64,000 nt of DNA from Ricinus communis (lineage: Eukaryota; Streptophyta; Magnoliopsida; Malpighiales; Euphorbiaceae): NCBI RefSeq assembly GCF_019578655.1, contig NC_063258.1:29144802-29208801 (forward strand), given 5' to 3'. Below the pieces are notes generated by a model. It searched no databases. It was not told the origin of the DNA and worked only from the letters and a program-made list of their open reading frames with translations. Made by a program: the position numbers and the translations under genes. Positions 34,952-47,975 of the stretch are shown piece by piece (the first letter of the stretch is position 1; the number at the start of each line of letters is the position of its first letter).

Positions 34952-37541
34952 CATTTCTTTATCAATCAATCTTGATTTGACGGCATTTGAGAAATAAAAC
35001 ATGCCAAAAAAAAAAAAAAAGAATTAAGTTAGCATATTGAATTGTTAAAGCTAAAAGTAAAGAGAAACAGTTTTAACTCGTCACCGAGACAAAAGGGGGA
35101 CGAACAAAAATTGAAAAAGTATAAGAGACAATGAAGCAGGAGAACCTTCTTAAAATTCTGCGCAAATAATAAGCATCCATGTGTTCTAACATGCTAGACA
35201 TTATGTTGGACCGCCACCAAAAGTTAACAGCAATGGTCAAATCGTCACTATCTACTTGATGGAACCTGCAGCAATTAGAAATAGTGATCATCTGACCCTG
35301 ATATATGTTGGAAGTTAGGTTGAGTCGAAGGACAAAATAAATAATAATCATACTTAAGTATGCTATTTTATCAGGTTTCTGACCAGTGACAACCAACCAA
35401 AACATATATTCAGGACCAGAAATGAACTTGCAACATTTGATAATGACGTTATTTTTAAGCATAGCATAAAGAATAATACACATTACAGAAGTTTATGCTT
35501 CTGAGGTCGACACCTCCTTCGTATCTTTTCTTGTCTCAGTGCAGTTAAACCAATATAGATATCAAAAGGACAAACATATTTTGAGATCATTGATCAAAAG
35601 AATTTTCTATTAGTAATTTTAAAGTGAGATTTCTTGCATGGGGCCACCATTATCAGTAAACTGCGACATGGGAATCATTTTGTGGATTGTAAAGAAGAAA
35701 AGAAAGTGAGTAGCATAAATAATTGAGACCTACCAGCCTTCGGGGATGAAAAGCGCATCACCTGCATGAAGAACAACCTTCTGCGAATATTCCAAGGAGA
35801 ATTGTGCTCTTGGATACAATGAAAAATCAGGGTTTTCTAAAGCAACAGAACTGCCAGCCAGAAGAAGAATTAATGAAAAGAAAAGCGGAAATGGAACAAG
35901 AAACATAAACAATTAGTATATGATTTTGTGCATAAAAAAAGAAGAAGCATACCTGTGATTACAGGCTTCCCCATATATAGGCATCGGGTATAAAAATGGG
36001 CTTGCAGAAGGAGGCCATAAGGTAACTGCAATGAATAGAAGTAATAAACCAAAAATAATAATAACAAAAAAAGAAGCTAAGTACCATAAATATGGGTACA
36101 CCTTTAACATGCATAATGTAAAAAAAGAAGAGAAAAAAAGGTCAGTCAAAATCAGTTAGCTGAGAGCTCCCCAATTGCAAAATTATAAAATAAATAAAGA
36201 ACCTTGTTTGCGTCCAGCAACTATGCTTAGAACATTATGATGTGGATCATAGTGAGTACTTGATCTAGCATGAGCATTATTCATCCACAGATTAATAGAA
36301 GCTAGTTCTTTTGACTCCAAAAAAGCAGGCTGCACAAAATAATCAACACTCAACAAACATTTCTCTATGGATAACCAACTAAACAAGAAGAAAAGAAGAG
36401 CAGAAACAATTTGAATGTCTTCTCTAAGAGTTGCAAGTTGGACCCTCTCTCGATCTTCAGTATTCATAATTGGCACCTAAAATACAAGCAATTAAATTTC
36501 AAGACTATGTTCGGCCGACAGCTTACACATCATAATATGCACGCAAAAGAAACAGATATTGGTAATTAATCAAAAAAGAAACACATTCATCACTTAGAAG
36601 GCACCATATTCATACCTGGGCCAAATAGACCTGTTGAGCATAATCACCAGAAATAAAATGGTCCTGCTCTTCTGCATCAGAAACTGCAGGCTGATGCCCT
36701 TCTTCTTTTGCTATACGCTGCTTGCAAAAATCAATAAACGTGGAGAACGGAAATGGAACCTATAACAGGAAGGAAAACATGATCAGTGTGTTTGGAAAGT
36801 CTAAATGCAAGAATTCAAATCAATTGAACTCTATTCAGTCAATTCTCATATAATTCAGTTTTTCTTAGCTTCAAAAAAAAAAAAAAGCATTTTATAAGGT
36901 ACTTTGGAAAACATGAAAATCCAGACACAGATGACATGATTTTGGAAGAATTCAATGGAATTGATTTCTTGCACGTGTTTTGTGCCAAGAAATCAAATAT
37001 AAGCTGAAGTTAATGTCATCAAAGAGAGGAAGCACTTGAAAGATGGAATTACCCTCTCATGGCTTCTAAGATCGCCATAAAAGACAGGTGCAGTTCTGGA
37101 AAGCATAGCTTCAATGGTAGATGATCCTACCCTCTCCTAAATTCATAAGAAATGGAAAATAAAACAGAGTTCAGTCCAGTTTAGTTCATACATAGAAAGT
37201 AGAATTAAATTGCTTCAAGGTAAAAGTAGTAAATGAAGAAGGAATCAATATGCAAATAGTCGAGACCGCCATTAGCAGGATTCCACTTGGTGAAAGCTTT
37301 CCATTGCCTCGTGTATCCATTGAAGACCTTTCCAAAAAGATATATGAAAAAGAAACGTAGGAAAAGTGCATCAGTAAATTTTGAGGTACAAGCTCAAACG
37401 AAAAAGAGAAATTGAATCCAGTTGACTGTTAAAAGGAAATACAGCAGGGACGTTTTCGGATTCTATCTGAGACGCGAAAACTGGAGCTGAAGGAAGCTTT
37501 TCGAATGTTTTGACTCGCCATTGCTTAATCTCCTCCCCCAT
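34952..37541 (-). CDS. JMJ31: JmjC-domain oxygenase, JMJ31-like, unit 1 copy
   Basis: Ten exons are readable: 37541-37443, 37327 to about 37253, 37136-37053, 36759-36616, 36476-36408, 36329-36203, 36025-35953, 35850-35734, 35265-35146 and 34970-34952. They give about 309 residues. The start is MGEEIKQWRVKTFEKLPSAP. Fe(II) ligands of the cupin fold are visible as STHYDPHHN (His and Asp of HxD) and the distal His in EGWFHQVDS. Such enzymes are Fe(II)/2-oxoglutarate oxygenases acting on histones or other proteins; the substrate here is unknown. Exon 2 has no GT donor where the frame and family predict one (after LDYL the DNA reads TTGCATATTG), so correct splicing is doubtful. C-terminal exons were not found. 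All other junctions are GT-AG. It may be a recently impaired gene. Confidence 0.75.
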
Positions 37542-38758
37542 GCGTGTGCTTCTTTTTTCTTTTTTTTCCTCCCTGCTACACACTCGGTGCGTTGCTCGCT
37601 CGATGAGAAGGCAGCAGCGCCAGACTGGGAATTTCATTTGTTTATGGGCCCAAGAAATGGCTTATTCCACGTGAATCCAAGTCCAATAGTAAGCCCAGCC
37701 TTTTTATTTCACAACTATTCTCAATTTTCATTTTATTTATTCCAAAGAATCTTTCTTTTTACAGATAGAACACATTAATGATTCTAATTAAACAATTTTA
37801 TTTTATTTTAATAACTATCTCGAGAACCATAATATTTCGTTATAAACCATTGTCAAAATTTGATTTTCTCTTCAATCCAATTCATTATCGTAACATTTTG
37901 TTATCAACCATTGATGTGGTAGTAACACTACTCTTTTTATATTTTTTAAACCATTTTCGATCCTATACTATTTCATTATAAACCATTGATATGATAATAA
38001 CACTACTCTCTTGTATATTTTTAAAACCATTTTCAACGATATAAAATATACAATGCAACTTAAATTTAGTGCATTGCCTATTTTCTAATTATTCTACTTA
38101 ATTAGAAAGAATTCTTATCTAATTCAGATGCATACCCCATCTACACATTAAATTGATAAATATTAATTTTAAATAATTAAATATTGAATCTATCATCTAA
38201 TGGCAAAATATAAAAACTCACACATGAACATTATTCTTTGGTTAACTGAGATGTATAAATATGATATAAGTAAGAATTAAGCCTTAATTAAAAAGATCGT
38301 TTTTAGGAATGAATTAACAAAATGGACTGCTAGATAATATATACACAGTTTAAGCTTATTGTCGGTTCAAAAGTAATGAACTGGTGCACTATAAATTCTG
38401 ATGACAGGCGGTTCCTTCTTTAGTCGGAGTAGTTGCGAACCTCCAAGAGTAAAAGAGTATGTAGGCGTAAGTTCTAGTAATGACGGCCACCTCATTATCA
38501 TTTACGGTTTCTGCAATCTCCTTCAAATCTTCTACGGCAAGATTCACTCAGCAAAGGGCTAGTGTTGTCATCTACATGCCTGGTCTTGTTTGTTGCCCTA
38601 TAAATTTCATAAGGAAAAGAAAATTGAAAAGTATTGTATTGGATTGGCACAACATAATGCATACGAGCTAACAAAGAATTGCTTCCTTCTGAATTGCACT
38701 AGGCGACAGAACTTTACCTCTTGGACCAGAAAAAATAAAAAGGAAGATAAACTTTTAC
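37542..38758. other. Region between JmjC gene and reductase remnant, unit 1
   Basis: It holds the presumed JmjC promoter and AT-rich DNA. An imperfect tandem repeat lies at 37,893-38,040. A plus-strand frame at 38480-38671 starts with a Ser/Thr-rich, acid-poor stretch (MTATSLSFTVSAISFKSSTA) resembling a plastid transit peptide but leads into no recognised domain; it could be a gene fragment or chance. Confidence 0.4.
37893..38040. repeat. Imperfect tandem repeat of about 80 bp
   Basis: Two adjacent copies share the blocks AACCATTGAT, TAACACTACTCT and AAACCATTTTC in the same order. A weaker third start lies just upstream, near 37,845. The same structure recurs in unit 2 near 52,305-52,452. 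Confidence 0.65.
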
Positions 38759-40757
38759 CAGGGATAGGGACCGCATCAATGCACTGGCAAAGAATCCATG
38801 CGATGCGAGAGCTAACTGAGAGGAGGTACAGCCGAACTTTCCGGCCAACTTTCACAACTTGTTCGTACAATATTTTGTTTGTTTTTAAATTTTCATCGGT
38901 GAAACTTGGATGTTCAGCCTGGCAGTTACTATAAAAATTAATTCGAAACGTTTTTATAGTGGATGGTTTATCAGTTCCAAAATCATTCCAAGAACCTTTA
39001 GCAGGCAAGGCTGGAATATTTTATTTCTCACCAAAAGATCCACGGCCTAGAGGGCTATAAGCCACTATTCCAGTTCCAATTTCCTTGCATTAAATAAAAA
39101 GAATTTGAATGTTGAACCCACAGTTCCCGTTAAATATAGAAACTACAGCGATTTTTTTTGCATTATATAGGCTTCCTCCTTTCACTCGTGTACAAAAGGG
39201 AAAAAGCAATTCAAGCCGACAGAATAAAGAGTTTTCTTAAAGAGAACATACAGGAATTTCTGTGCCCAAATTTAAAATATTGATAGCATGAGTAATTGCA
39301 CACTAAAAGCCACAAAGTGGAGCTCATGAATCTAATTGGACTTGCAAAACTGACCTCAACTCATTGAGACAAACAAAAATTTTGGAAAAGCCAAACAAAT
39401 ATGAATAGCTATAAGATACAAATGGAGTCAACACCTAAAATATCAAGGATAAGGTAGAGTTTTCCTTCCTACTATGACTGAGGAAACACGACACAATGAC
39501 CTACCCATAAATAAATAAAGATTTATAATTTGTATGGTTTGAAATGTAAAATCATTGTTTTTCCAGCCAAAGAAAGACCTTGGACCAGTTTCCTGACCAA
39601 AGGGGAAACAGCTAATTTGCCGACTAATTAGTGAGTTCGCAAGAGGATTTACTTTTAAGAACTTACCTGCAAAGGGGGACTATCTCTCCCTTTATACGCG
39701 AGACCATGGGGACCATTCCATTTGTAAAGCATGGGTGCACTGCATGAGCCCTCTATATTGTTTCCGAAAGAGCTTTGAATAACCCAACATATACTTTATT
39801 CCCTTCTTCAACTAACTTCTTAAGTTCTTCCGTCTATCATTATGGGAAAATGAAACAGCTAATAAAACTTATAGACTATTGCAAACGCTATAAAATTAGA
39901 AAATGAAGTTAACTGAAGCACATACCGTGTCCTCAAAAGATGCTGGTAATAGAGATCAATATATTGCACATCAAGACGCTTAAGGCTAGCTTCAGAGCTT
40001 TCTCCTACATATTTCGGTCGGCCACAAACTACCAGGCCATCGGGTCCTATTTTGAGCATACCAAATTTAGTGGCTACCTGGATTTTATCTCTGGGCAACT
40101 GCTTCAGAGCCTGAAAACCTTCGAATTAGGACAAGTTGAAATATTACATTCTACATAAAACTACAAATTATAACGTAGTTGGTTCCTAGATGCATGCCAC
40201 CTGACAAATAAAACAAAAACATCACATTACATTAAAAATAGACACCTCAGCTCAGATCTAACACTTCGTAAAAAACATAACAATGATGAAATTAGAGCTT
40301 ACAGATAACCAGACCCAAAAGTCACTCCGCATGCACTAAGCGTTTGTTTTTTTTTTTGGGATTCATCATAGGAATCAAAATTAGTCCAATTATAGTAATG
40401 CCCAAGCAAAGCGAGTCCAAAGAAGAATTACCTTTCCAACTAGACTTTCATTAGCATTTTCACCATAAATATTTGTTGTGTCAAAGAAAGTGATAACCTT
40501 ACTGAAAGCATGCATAATGATTGGTATTTCTTCCTCATCAGTCAGAGGATAATTGTACAGTCCACTGAGAACGGTACATTCAAACCCCAACTTAGAAACC
40601 TGAAAAGATAACAGAAGAAGAAGAAGAAGCAGTTTTTAATGGCATGCACATCAGAGGATAATGAATAGATGGATCAAAGACTGATACCTCCAACCCCTGG
40701 TTTCGAAGTTTGACTCTTGGAATTAGATTTTCTTGAACGAGTGCTTGTTCTCTTTGT
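38759..40757 (-). pseudogene. Aldo-keto reductase remnant, unit 1
   Basis: Exon-like blocks in order: about 40757-40688 (NLIPRVKLRNQGLE), 40599-40432, 40110-39926, about 39834-39667 and about 39050-38759. They match the plant aldo-keto reductase family that includes perakine reductase and auxin-induced PCNT115-type proteins. Asp and Tyr of the catalytic tetrad (FDTTNIYGE), Lys (VATKFG) and His (YYQHLLRT) remain. Breaks: no in-frame ATG begins the first block, TAG at 39753-39755 follows LFKALSETI, and TAA at 39021-39023 follows GRGSFGEK. The last block has a shifted or rearranged middle before AVPIPG, and the 3' exon is not found. Such enzymes reduce aldehydes or ketones with NADPH; this copy should not. 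Confidence 0.85.
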
Positions 40758-41132
40758 TCTAAGGACAATAGTAGTCATTTCTTTTAAGCCCAAATATGCT
40801 CTGTGAAGTTATGAGCTAGCTTTTAGTTATAAATTTGCAAGTAAGGGGAAACAGCTAATTTGCCAACTAATTAGCGAGTCTACACATTTTTAGTTGAGCA
40901 GTGACTATACTTAGATGCCTTTAATAATAATTTGTAGCTCAAGCATGAACATAGAGCATCAATAGAAAAAATTAATAATTATAATAAAAATAAATACTCA
41001 CATTATATCCATTTGAAGATATTCTTGGTTCTTATTCAACTTACAGAAACTCGAAACTGAAATCACAGTAATAAAAGTCTTAACAATTTTTACACCAGAT
41101 TTTGCCCGGTAAAAAAAGAAAAAAGAAAAATT

Positions 41133-41495
41133 CTACTCCGTCACTACAGTACGAAGGGCCAAAGAACTCTCGACTTCTTTAGACTCAACATTAGCCTCTC
41201 TCTGCGCAACAATCTTCGACATTCCAAACATCTGAAAGTTGAAAGTATAAGAAAACTTCAATTGTTCAACTAAGAAAAACAATAGCCAATTAGCAATGAA
41301 TTCTAAATTAACACAAACCTTGTGGATGGTATTCTTGAAGCAACTCTTATGCTCTTGCATAGATGCATGAATAAACTCATCAATATGATCCTTTACATCC
41401 TCTAGAAAAGTCGCCTCCTCATTCTTCTTCTTTCGACACGAAGAAACAGTGGGCGACGACTGCTTTTGCTGTCGATTGTTTTGTGTTGTCTCCAT
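41133..41495 (-). CDS. Conserved 91-residue plant protein, unit 1 copy
   Basis: Two exons, 41495 to about 41319 and 41233-41133, join in phase 0 over a GT-AG intron to give 91 residues. It is hydrophilic and charged. The first 25 residues are Gln/Ser/Lys-rich, then EEATFLEDVKDHIDEFIHAS and a Cys/His/Lys-rich stretch (MQEHKSCFKNTIHK). The second exon starts MFGMSKIVAQRE and ends in a Ser/Leu/Val tail. No signal peptide or membrane span is visible. I recognise the pattern as a small uncharacterised plant family, but no function is known to me. It lies head-to-tail with the reductase remnant, with a 375-bp gap that holds nothing else. The unit 2 copy is broken. Confidence 0.75.
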   Translation of the reverse strand: METTQNNRQQKQSSPTVSSCRKKKNEEATFLEDVKDHIDEFIHASMQEHKSCFKNTIHKVCVNLEFIANWLLFFLVEQLKFSYTFNFQMFGMSKIVAQREANVESKEVESSLALRTVVTE

Positions 41496-42744
41496 TGTTT
41501 TTTCCTCTTTTTACTATTCCTGATCTGAAAATTGGAGGTGAAGTGCCCGGTACGATGCGATTTACTTAGAGAAGGGAGTTGCTAGCATTGGCAAGAAATA
41601 AAAACTGACAAAAGATGAAATTAGCTAGTAAAGTAGTTGCCCTAAATTTTTTATAGGCTTTTGTTTGTTAATTTATTTTAGGAGTTGGGTTGGGCCTAAC
41701 TTAATGGGATTGACATGAATAATGCAAAAAATTATTTATTTAAGTGTATTTAATAGTTTAGGTATAAATTTTCATTCCCGCACCAAATAATACATATTTA
41801 TTAAATTCAAATAATTAAATAATTAAATATAATATCAAATCTTCATTATATATAAAATATTTAATTATATATTTCTTATCTTAAATAAACAGTTAATTTT
41901 TGTTCATCTTAAATTTATTTTTTAATTATTAATTTAGTATATAAATTGTTAGATATATCATTCATTAAGTTTGGATTATCATACTTTTGAATAAGCTCAA
42001 ACGAGTTAAAAAAGAAAAAGAGCTGAATTTGAATCAAAATTTAAAATATTCAAATTATGTACATCCTTATTTCTGTATAATTTTTCTTATTATTTATTTT
42101 CGACACAATATTTATTTTCATTTAAAATAAATTTTAAAAGCATCTTTTCCTCATATTTTTCCTAGATAGAGTCCAATCCAAATCTAAGAGCATAATAAAA
42201 TTTGAGAAGCTTCAAGTTGAGGCTTGATCAAATGTGATTGTAACATAATTTACTTTAAATAAGATAATCGAACTGAATTGATGATGGCGTACATATAACT
42301 TAAATTCAATCTTTATCCGGTGGTTCACTAATTATTTCTATTATTTTATTTTTATTAAAGAAACCGCAACAATTAGAAAGGTCATACTTATGTGCAAGCA
42401 CCTGAAATGCATCAAGTCAACGTGGACTTTGATTTCTCAATTGCTATCAAGTTGATACGAGGAGACTCGCCTATCAATCAGGACATCTAAAACTTGAAGT
42501 CTGGGTTTGATAACATTAAACTAAATCCTATATAAAAAGGGTTTCAATTGATATAACTATAACTAATATGTTTAGGGTAATACTTGTAAATACATGAACC
42601 ATTTTTATAGTAAAAGTGGTAAAAGCTGCAGGTAGATCTCTCAAAAACTATAATGCTACTTATTCTAAAAATTAATTATCAATATAAAATAGTAAAAATA
42701 AATTTAAAACATTTTAAACCAGTCTTTTGAGAAAATAGAATATT
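41496..42744. other. AT-rich flank of the 91-residue gene, unit 1
   Basis: It contains the presumed promoter of the 91-residue gene and very AT-rich DNA without recognised exons. The 42,360-42,540 part is less AT-rich but opens no convincing frame. Confidence 0.4.
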
Positions 42745-43083
42745 CATAAAGGGAATAACTAAATAATAAATAAATATGCATAAATATTTATGCATAATGA
42801 AATTAATAAAGATATGAAGGTAAATAAGCCACTCATTAAATAAAGATATAACAAGGCTTATACATAAATAAATAAATAAAAGTTAAACTAGACATTTAAG
42901 AAGACTAACTTAACATATTTAAGTCAATGATCATGGTATTAAATAAAAAGATATAAAAATAAAATAAAAAATAAAACTCTCTTGAAATCGAGAATCTTCA
43001 AATAGTAAAATGATTAGTGATCACTTCTCACTTATTGAAAAAATTCATAGATCTTAGAAGAACAATAAAAACTAATAATATGT
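42745..43083. repeat. Dispersed repeat D, unit 1 short copy
   Basis: This is a diverged relative of the first half of 32,903-33,559. Shared blocks include ATTAATAAAGATA, AACATATTTAA and TAGTATTAAATA-like strings in the same order. The terminal part is missing. Confidence 0.5.
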
Positions 43084-43743
43084 ATGGCAACGAAGAGAGG
43101 AAGGTAATTTAAAGGGAAGGGGAGGGAGTTGAATGAAAGGGAAGAAAAAATTATCATTTTATTATGTTTGGTTACATAAAAATAATCATTAAAGAGAAGT
43201 AAAGAGAAATATGTAAAATTTGTTTGGATAAGTAGGAGGGGAAGGAAATAATAATTATTAAAAGACACAAAAATCTTTAAGTTGATATATAAATCGCAAT
43301 AAAAAATATGTCATTACATAATAAAATACATACAAGTTTTACAAGTTTTAATTAATTATTATATTTAATTTAAAATAATTTTATAATAAAATGTATATTT
43401 TACTTTGATAAAATTATGAGATAATTAACTATAAGATTATGAGTATTCTAAAAGTTGATTTCAACATCTGCCTACCATCAATGGTGGGAAAATTAATCAA
43501 TTTTATCCATAAGCAGAAAAGAAAAATACATAAGAAATTATGAAACATTTCAAACTTGGCAATGCAATGCTAGAAAATGTCACAGAAGCGTAGCGTGTAG
43601 ATAATCTTCGCAAATTGCAACAATTGAATAATTAGCGAATTCAAATTTTGAATTAGCTGAAAAGGGGCTAAAGCCATCATCATCATCCATAAACGTATAT
43701 ATCGATTTTTCAAAAAAAGAACAAAGAAAATTAAGATTCAATT
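43084..43743. other. Right end of tandem unit 1
   Basis: It holds a purine-rich stretch (43,090-43,150, AAGGGAAGGGGAGGGAG) and otherwise AT-rich DNA with no gene. At about 43,744 it joins directly to the interior of hAT element A, forming the array junction that recurs at 58,154. Confidence 0.6.
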
Positions 43744-45046
43744 AAACAAGCTTTACTTTAATCTAACAGTAGAATACAATAATAATTAATGGCAAATTAA
43801 AACAACATACCTGATGAACGGCGAAGGAGAAGCCGACTGCTCCGAGGGCGGAGACGACTACAGCAAGGGCGACGGCGACGGCGACGATGACTGCAGCAAG
43901 GGCGGCGGCGATGACAGATCGGCGACGGCAGCAAGGGCGGCGGCGATGACAGATCGGCGACGGCAGCAAGTTTTGGTGATTGCAAAGAGGCTTGAGAGGG
44001 TGGAGGCTGTGAGGTTTAGATGAAAATAGAAGTAGGGTTTCTTTGTACTGTGTTATATTTTGCTTTTGTTTTAGTTTGTTATAGCAAAACTTCGTAGTTT
44101 TATAATTTTATTTAAAATTATATAAATTGTTTATTTCCTTTTAAACTTACATATGATATTATTATTACTATTATATTAGTAAAGAAAAAATTAAATTCAT
44201 ATATAGTATTTTTATCTTTTCATACAAATATTAAGTTTTGATATTATAAGAATAAAAATTAAATTATATAATATATTCAAGAAAAAAATTTGTTTTATAA
44301 TTTTAAATATAATAACACATTATTAATGCTTTGTTTTAATGATAAAAATGAGATTAATTAGTTAAATTTAAAAATGAAACTAAACGAAAAAAATAGTATA
44401 TAAGATCTTTTATATTATATTAATTAGTTAAAACTTTTATTACTAGTAAAGATTATTTAATAAATATAATTAACATATTGACATTACATAATCATAAGTT
44501 AATAATACTAATTGGTTGGGTTGGTTCCTATAATAATACTTTTTTAACAAAATTTAGTTTTTCTTTCTTTTTTTGTCTATAAGTGATATTTAATTTACTA
44601 ACAAAAGAGTCTTATAATATTATTTTACATATTAGTGAGGATTATGTGAATTAACTGTTAATAGATACGACAATTGATGACTTAGTTTATTAAAAAAGAC
44701 TAATAAAAAAATCATATTAATTAGTTAAAAGACATATTATTATTAAAAATTATTTATATATATATGTGTGTGTGTGTCACTTAAATAAAAATCACTAAAT
44801 GGCATGATGGTAAAATGAGTTTCTTTTTAATAAAAGGTCTAAGATTTAAGGCATACGGAGAATAAAATAATAAATAATATTCTTAAATGGTCTAAAAGTA
44901 CGGGTACCATATTGGAATTCGGATATCTAATATACTCAAACAAGAATAATTTAAATCTTAAATCCATCTTCAACCAATTTATTACTATTTAAGTTTGTCC
45001 CATTACAGTTAGATTGGAGCGGGTATAAAAAATACATGTCCAACTA
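43744..45046. mobile_element. hAT element A, unit 2 copy, left end missing
   Basis: This matches 29,318-30,623. The left 1.1 kb, including the TAGGGATGG terminus, is absent because the array junction cuts the element. ATCAATCA follows the right end here too. Confidence 0.7.
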
Positions 45047-45407
45047 ATCAATCATCCAACGCTTACATTTTATAAGAGAAAAAAAGAAAAAAAAGAAACC
45101 TTTATTAACGAAGGTAATGGATCCAACTTAAGGTCTACATTTGTTGGGCTGACAAGTTTTGTGAGGCTGCCCCTATATAATTGAAGCTTCGAACAAAAAT
45201 TAATCAAAGGGAAAAGCAAATGGTTAACGGCAAAACCTTCTTCCCCTCTCTTCCATGGATGCTTCCTTTTTATTTTTGTTGTTCTATATCGTTAGTCTAT
45301 TTAATCATTTAGAGGCCCATTTGGACATTACCCTATAACGGCCCAACTCCATATTCTGAGTAGCGTCTTTATTTTTTAATTTTTTTCTTGACACCAAAAA
45401 AAAGAAA

Positions 45408-45458
45408 TGGAGACGTGGGGTAATCGAACCCCGTACCTCTTGCATGTAAAGAGGATAC
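45408..45458 (-). pseudogene. tRNA-Ala-like 3' fragment, unit 2
   Basis: Identical in layout to the unit 1 fragment: T-arm and acceptor half with TCTCCA end, abutting the start of hAT element B. The preceding 350 bp (45,055-45,407) hold nothing recognised. Confidence 0.5.
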
Positions 45459-47317
45459 TAGGGATGGCAACAGAAAGGGTACCCGTCCTTTAATATTATT
45501 CAAACTTGAATTCCTTTAAATTATATTTATCTTAACCTATCCTAGATCCTAATAGGAATACTTACAAACTATTCAAACTTATTAAAATTTGTTAAGATTA
45601 AATGACTATTAAATAAATTTTATGAGTATTTAAATATGAAGCGGGTATCTTATCCGTTAAAAACCGTTTATATTAATATTTTAGTAATTAAATGGATATC
45701 CGTTTATAATAATTTAAATTAATGAAAATGAACAAAAAATAACAAAACATAAATTAATAAAGTCTAAATATTCAACATTAAATGTTTGATATATTAATAC
45801 AAACCAAACATACATTTAAAATTACAATCAACTTGCTCAATAAAAACTTCATGGAAATACACTATAATTCAACATCTTCTTTAATTAGACATAAACAACT
45901 TGCTTGTGTAGTTAAACAAGATCCTAAAAGTTTAAAATAAAAATTACAATCAACAAATTATAGTTAAATATATCTCATATATTTAGCATATATTAATGCA
46001 CTTAGCATTACAAATTGCTAATTTATTTCTAACATGGTAGATTAAAGAGTCGATTAAAAAAAAGATAATTGATGTTTGCAATGTGAGTGGGTATCTTGGT
46101 CACATGGCACTTTGTTTTATTGAAATCAATACGTTTGGTGTGAAAAACAGAAGTGATCATTTAAACGGCTGATTATAAATCTAGAAATGATTCTTTCAGA
46201 AAAAAAAAAAAAACTCTACAAATGATTAAATCTTGACTCATAAATTAGGTCAAAATTAATTAGAAATGAGTGTTTTCTTTTATATCATGATCATTATAAA
46301 ATCAACTCTTATTACTATTTAAAGTTTTGAGTACATTACAGCTTAAATTTTTAAAATCCACCAAATTCTTTTTGGAATATTTGACGATTCAAATGGACAG
46401 AAACTAGGCACTAAGGTTTCAAGTTGACTATATCTATTTTTTTCCACATTTGTCCACATCTATTTTGATAAAGTTGTTGCCTTCCTAGCTTAATTTACGT
46501 GAGACGGAGCAACGGCTGAAAATGATGGCAGTAAGGGCGATGCCAATAACAGCGGCATGGATCGCAGCAGTGCGGCTTGAATGGCAGCAGTGGCTACTTG
46601 AATGGCGGTAGCAGAGTGAATCGCAACAACGGCCGGGCGTGGACAAAGCGGCAGCTGACGTGAATGGCGATGTGATAGAGTGAGCGGCGTGAAGAAAAGG
46701 GTGGATGGTAGAGGCTTCGACAGGGTTGAATTGATGTCAGTTTGAGATGAGAAGAAGATAATAGAATTAAAGTTTATTTTGTTTTCAATTTCTTTTAGTT
46801 TGGTATATTTGAACTATATAGTTTTATTTAAAATTATGTAATTTTATTTATGTATTCTTTAGCTTGCTAGTTGTTACATCACAATTATGTAGTTTTATTC
46901 AAAATTATATAGTTATATTTAGGTTTTTTTTTTTAATTTGGTACATCAAAACTACGTAGTTTTACTCAAAACTATATAGATTACTTTGAAACTATGTAAT
47001 TTTGTTTAAAACTATATAGTTTTATTTTTAATTTATATGTGACAATAAAAAAAATTTATTAGATTTATATATGATATTTTTATTTTTATATAAATAGTTT
47101 TAATATTATAAAAATAAAAATTAAATTATATAATATATCTAAATTTTAAAAAATTATTTTATATTTCTAGACGTAATAACACAATATATATACTTATTAA
47201 TATAGGATCTTAATAGTAAAAGTGAGATCTATTAATTAAAATTAAAAATGTAAGGTTAAAATTTAAATTCTACTACATAACAGTATGGTATAAGATTCTT
47301 TTTATATCATATTAATT
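45459..47317. mobile_element. hAT element B, unit 2 copy, right end deleted
   Basis: Same start and same ATTAATTAA fusion to repeat D as in unit 1, so the deletion predates the unit 1/unit 2 duplication. Its GC-rich core differs from unit 1 in a cluster near 46,605-46,690. Confidence 0.7.
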
Positions 47318-47975
47318 AATATGATGGTTAACTAACAATAATAACTGAAACTAATAAAGATACAAAGGTAAAGAAATTATTTATTAAATAAATAAATAAG
47401 AAGGTTCATACATGTAAAAATGTTAAATTAAATACTTATGAAAACTAGCATAACATATTTAATTCAATCACCATAGTATTAAATAGAAAGGCATAAAATA
47501 AAACAGAAAACAAAAGCTCATTTGAAATCCAGAAATTTTTCAAGGTATGAAGATGATTGGTCTCACTTTCCACTTTTTGAAAAACTTTTAGATTTTAAAA
47601 GCACAATGAAAACTAATAGTAAATGTTTATGGAAGAATTGTAGAGAGAATAATAGTGGATAGATACAGAAAGCAGATAGGAGAAAGCTCTCATCCTCATT
47701 TTAGAACTAGATTTGTAGAGATATATATAGAGAAGAGTCTTCCTTTTAGTAAGTCTTCATAAAAATATACATACCCAATATAAGCTTATTTAATAGATAA
47801 GACTATAGGTATATTTGTCTCTATCAAATACTATTCCGCAATAACTCTTAATATAAATTATAATAATAATACAAACTCACTAAAATGCCTTCTTTGGGCC
47901 TTATATAATTCGGCTAGCACAACAAATAACAGGTATATATGTCTTAATTTTGGGCATTGACACGAACATGTCCAA
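47318..47975. repeat. Dispersed repeat D, unit 2 long copy
   Basis: Copy of 32,903-33,559. Near 47,668 it reads CAGAAAGCAGATAGGAG, closer to the tail copy at 63,681 than to unit 1, which has a shortened version there. Confidence 0.65.

Larger units (their letters stand above)
29318..43743. repeat. Tandem 14.4-kb segmental duplication, unit 1
   Basis: From about 29,318 the sequence recurs almost unchanged about 14,425 bp downstream. It contains the right part of hAT element A, a 356-bp unique gap (30,632-30,987), a tRNA-Ala-like fragment, the left part of hAT element B, the dispersed repeat, the JmjC gene, the aldo-keto reductase remnant and the 91-residue gene. The boundary cannot be set exactly because both sides share a TAAACAAGCTTTACTTT-like stretch. 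Confidence 0.9.
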
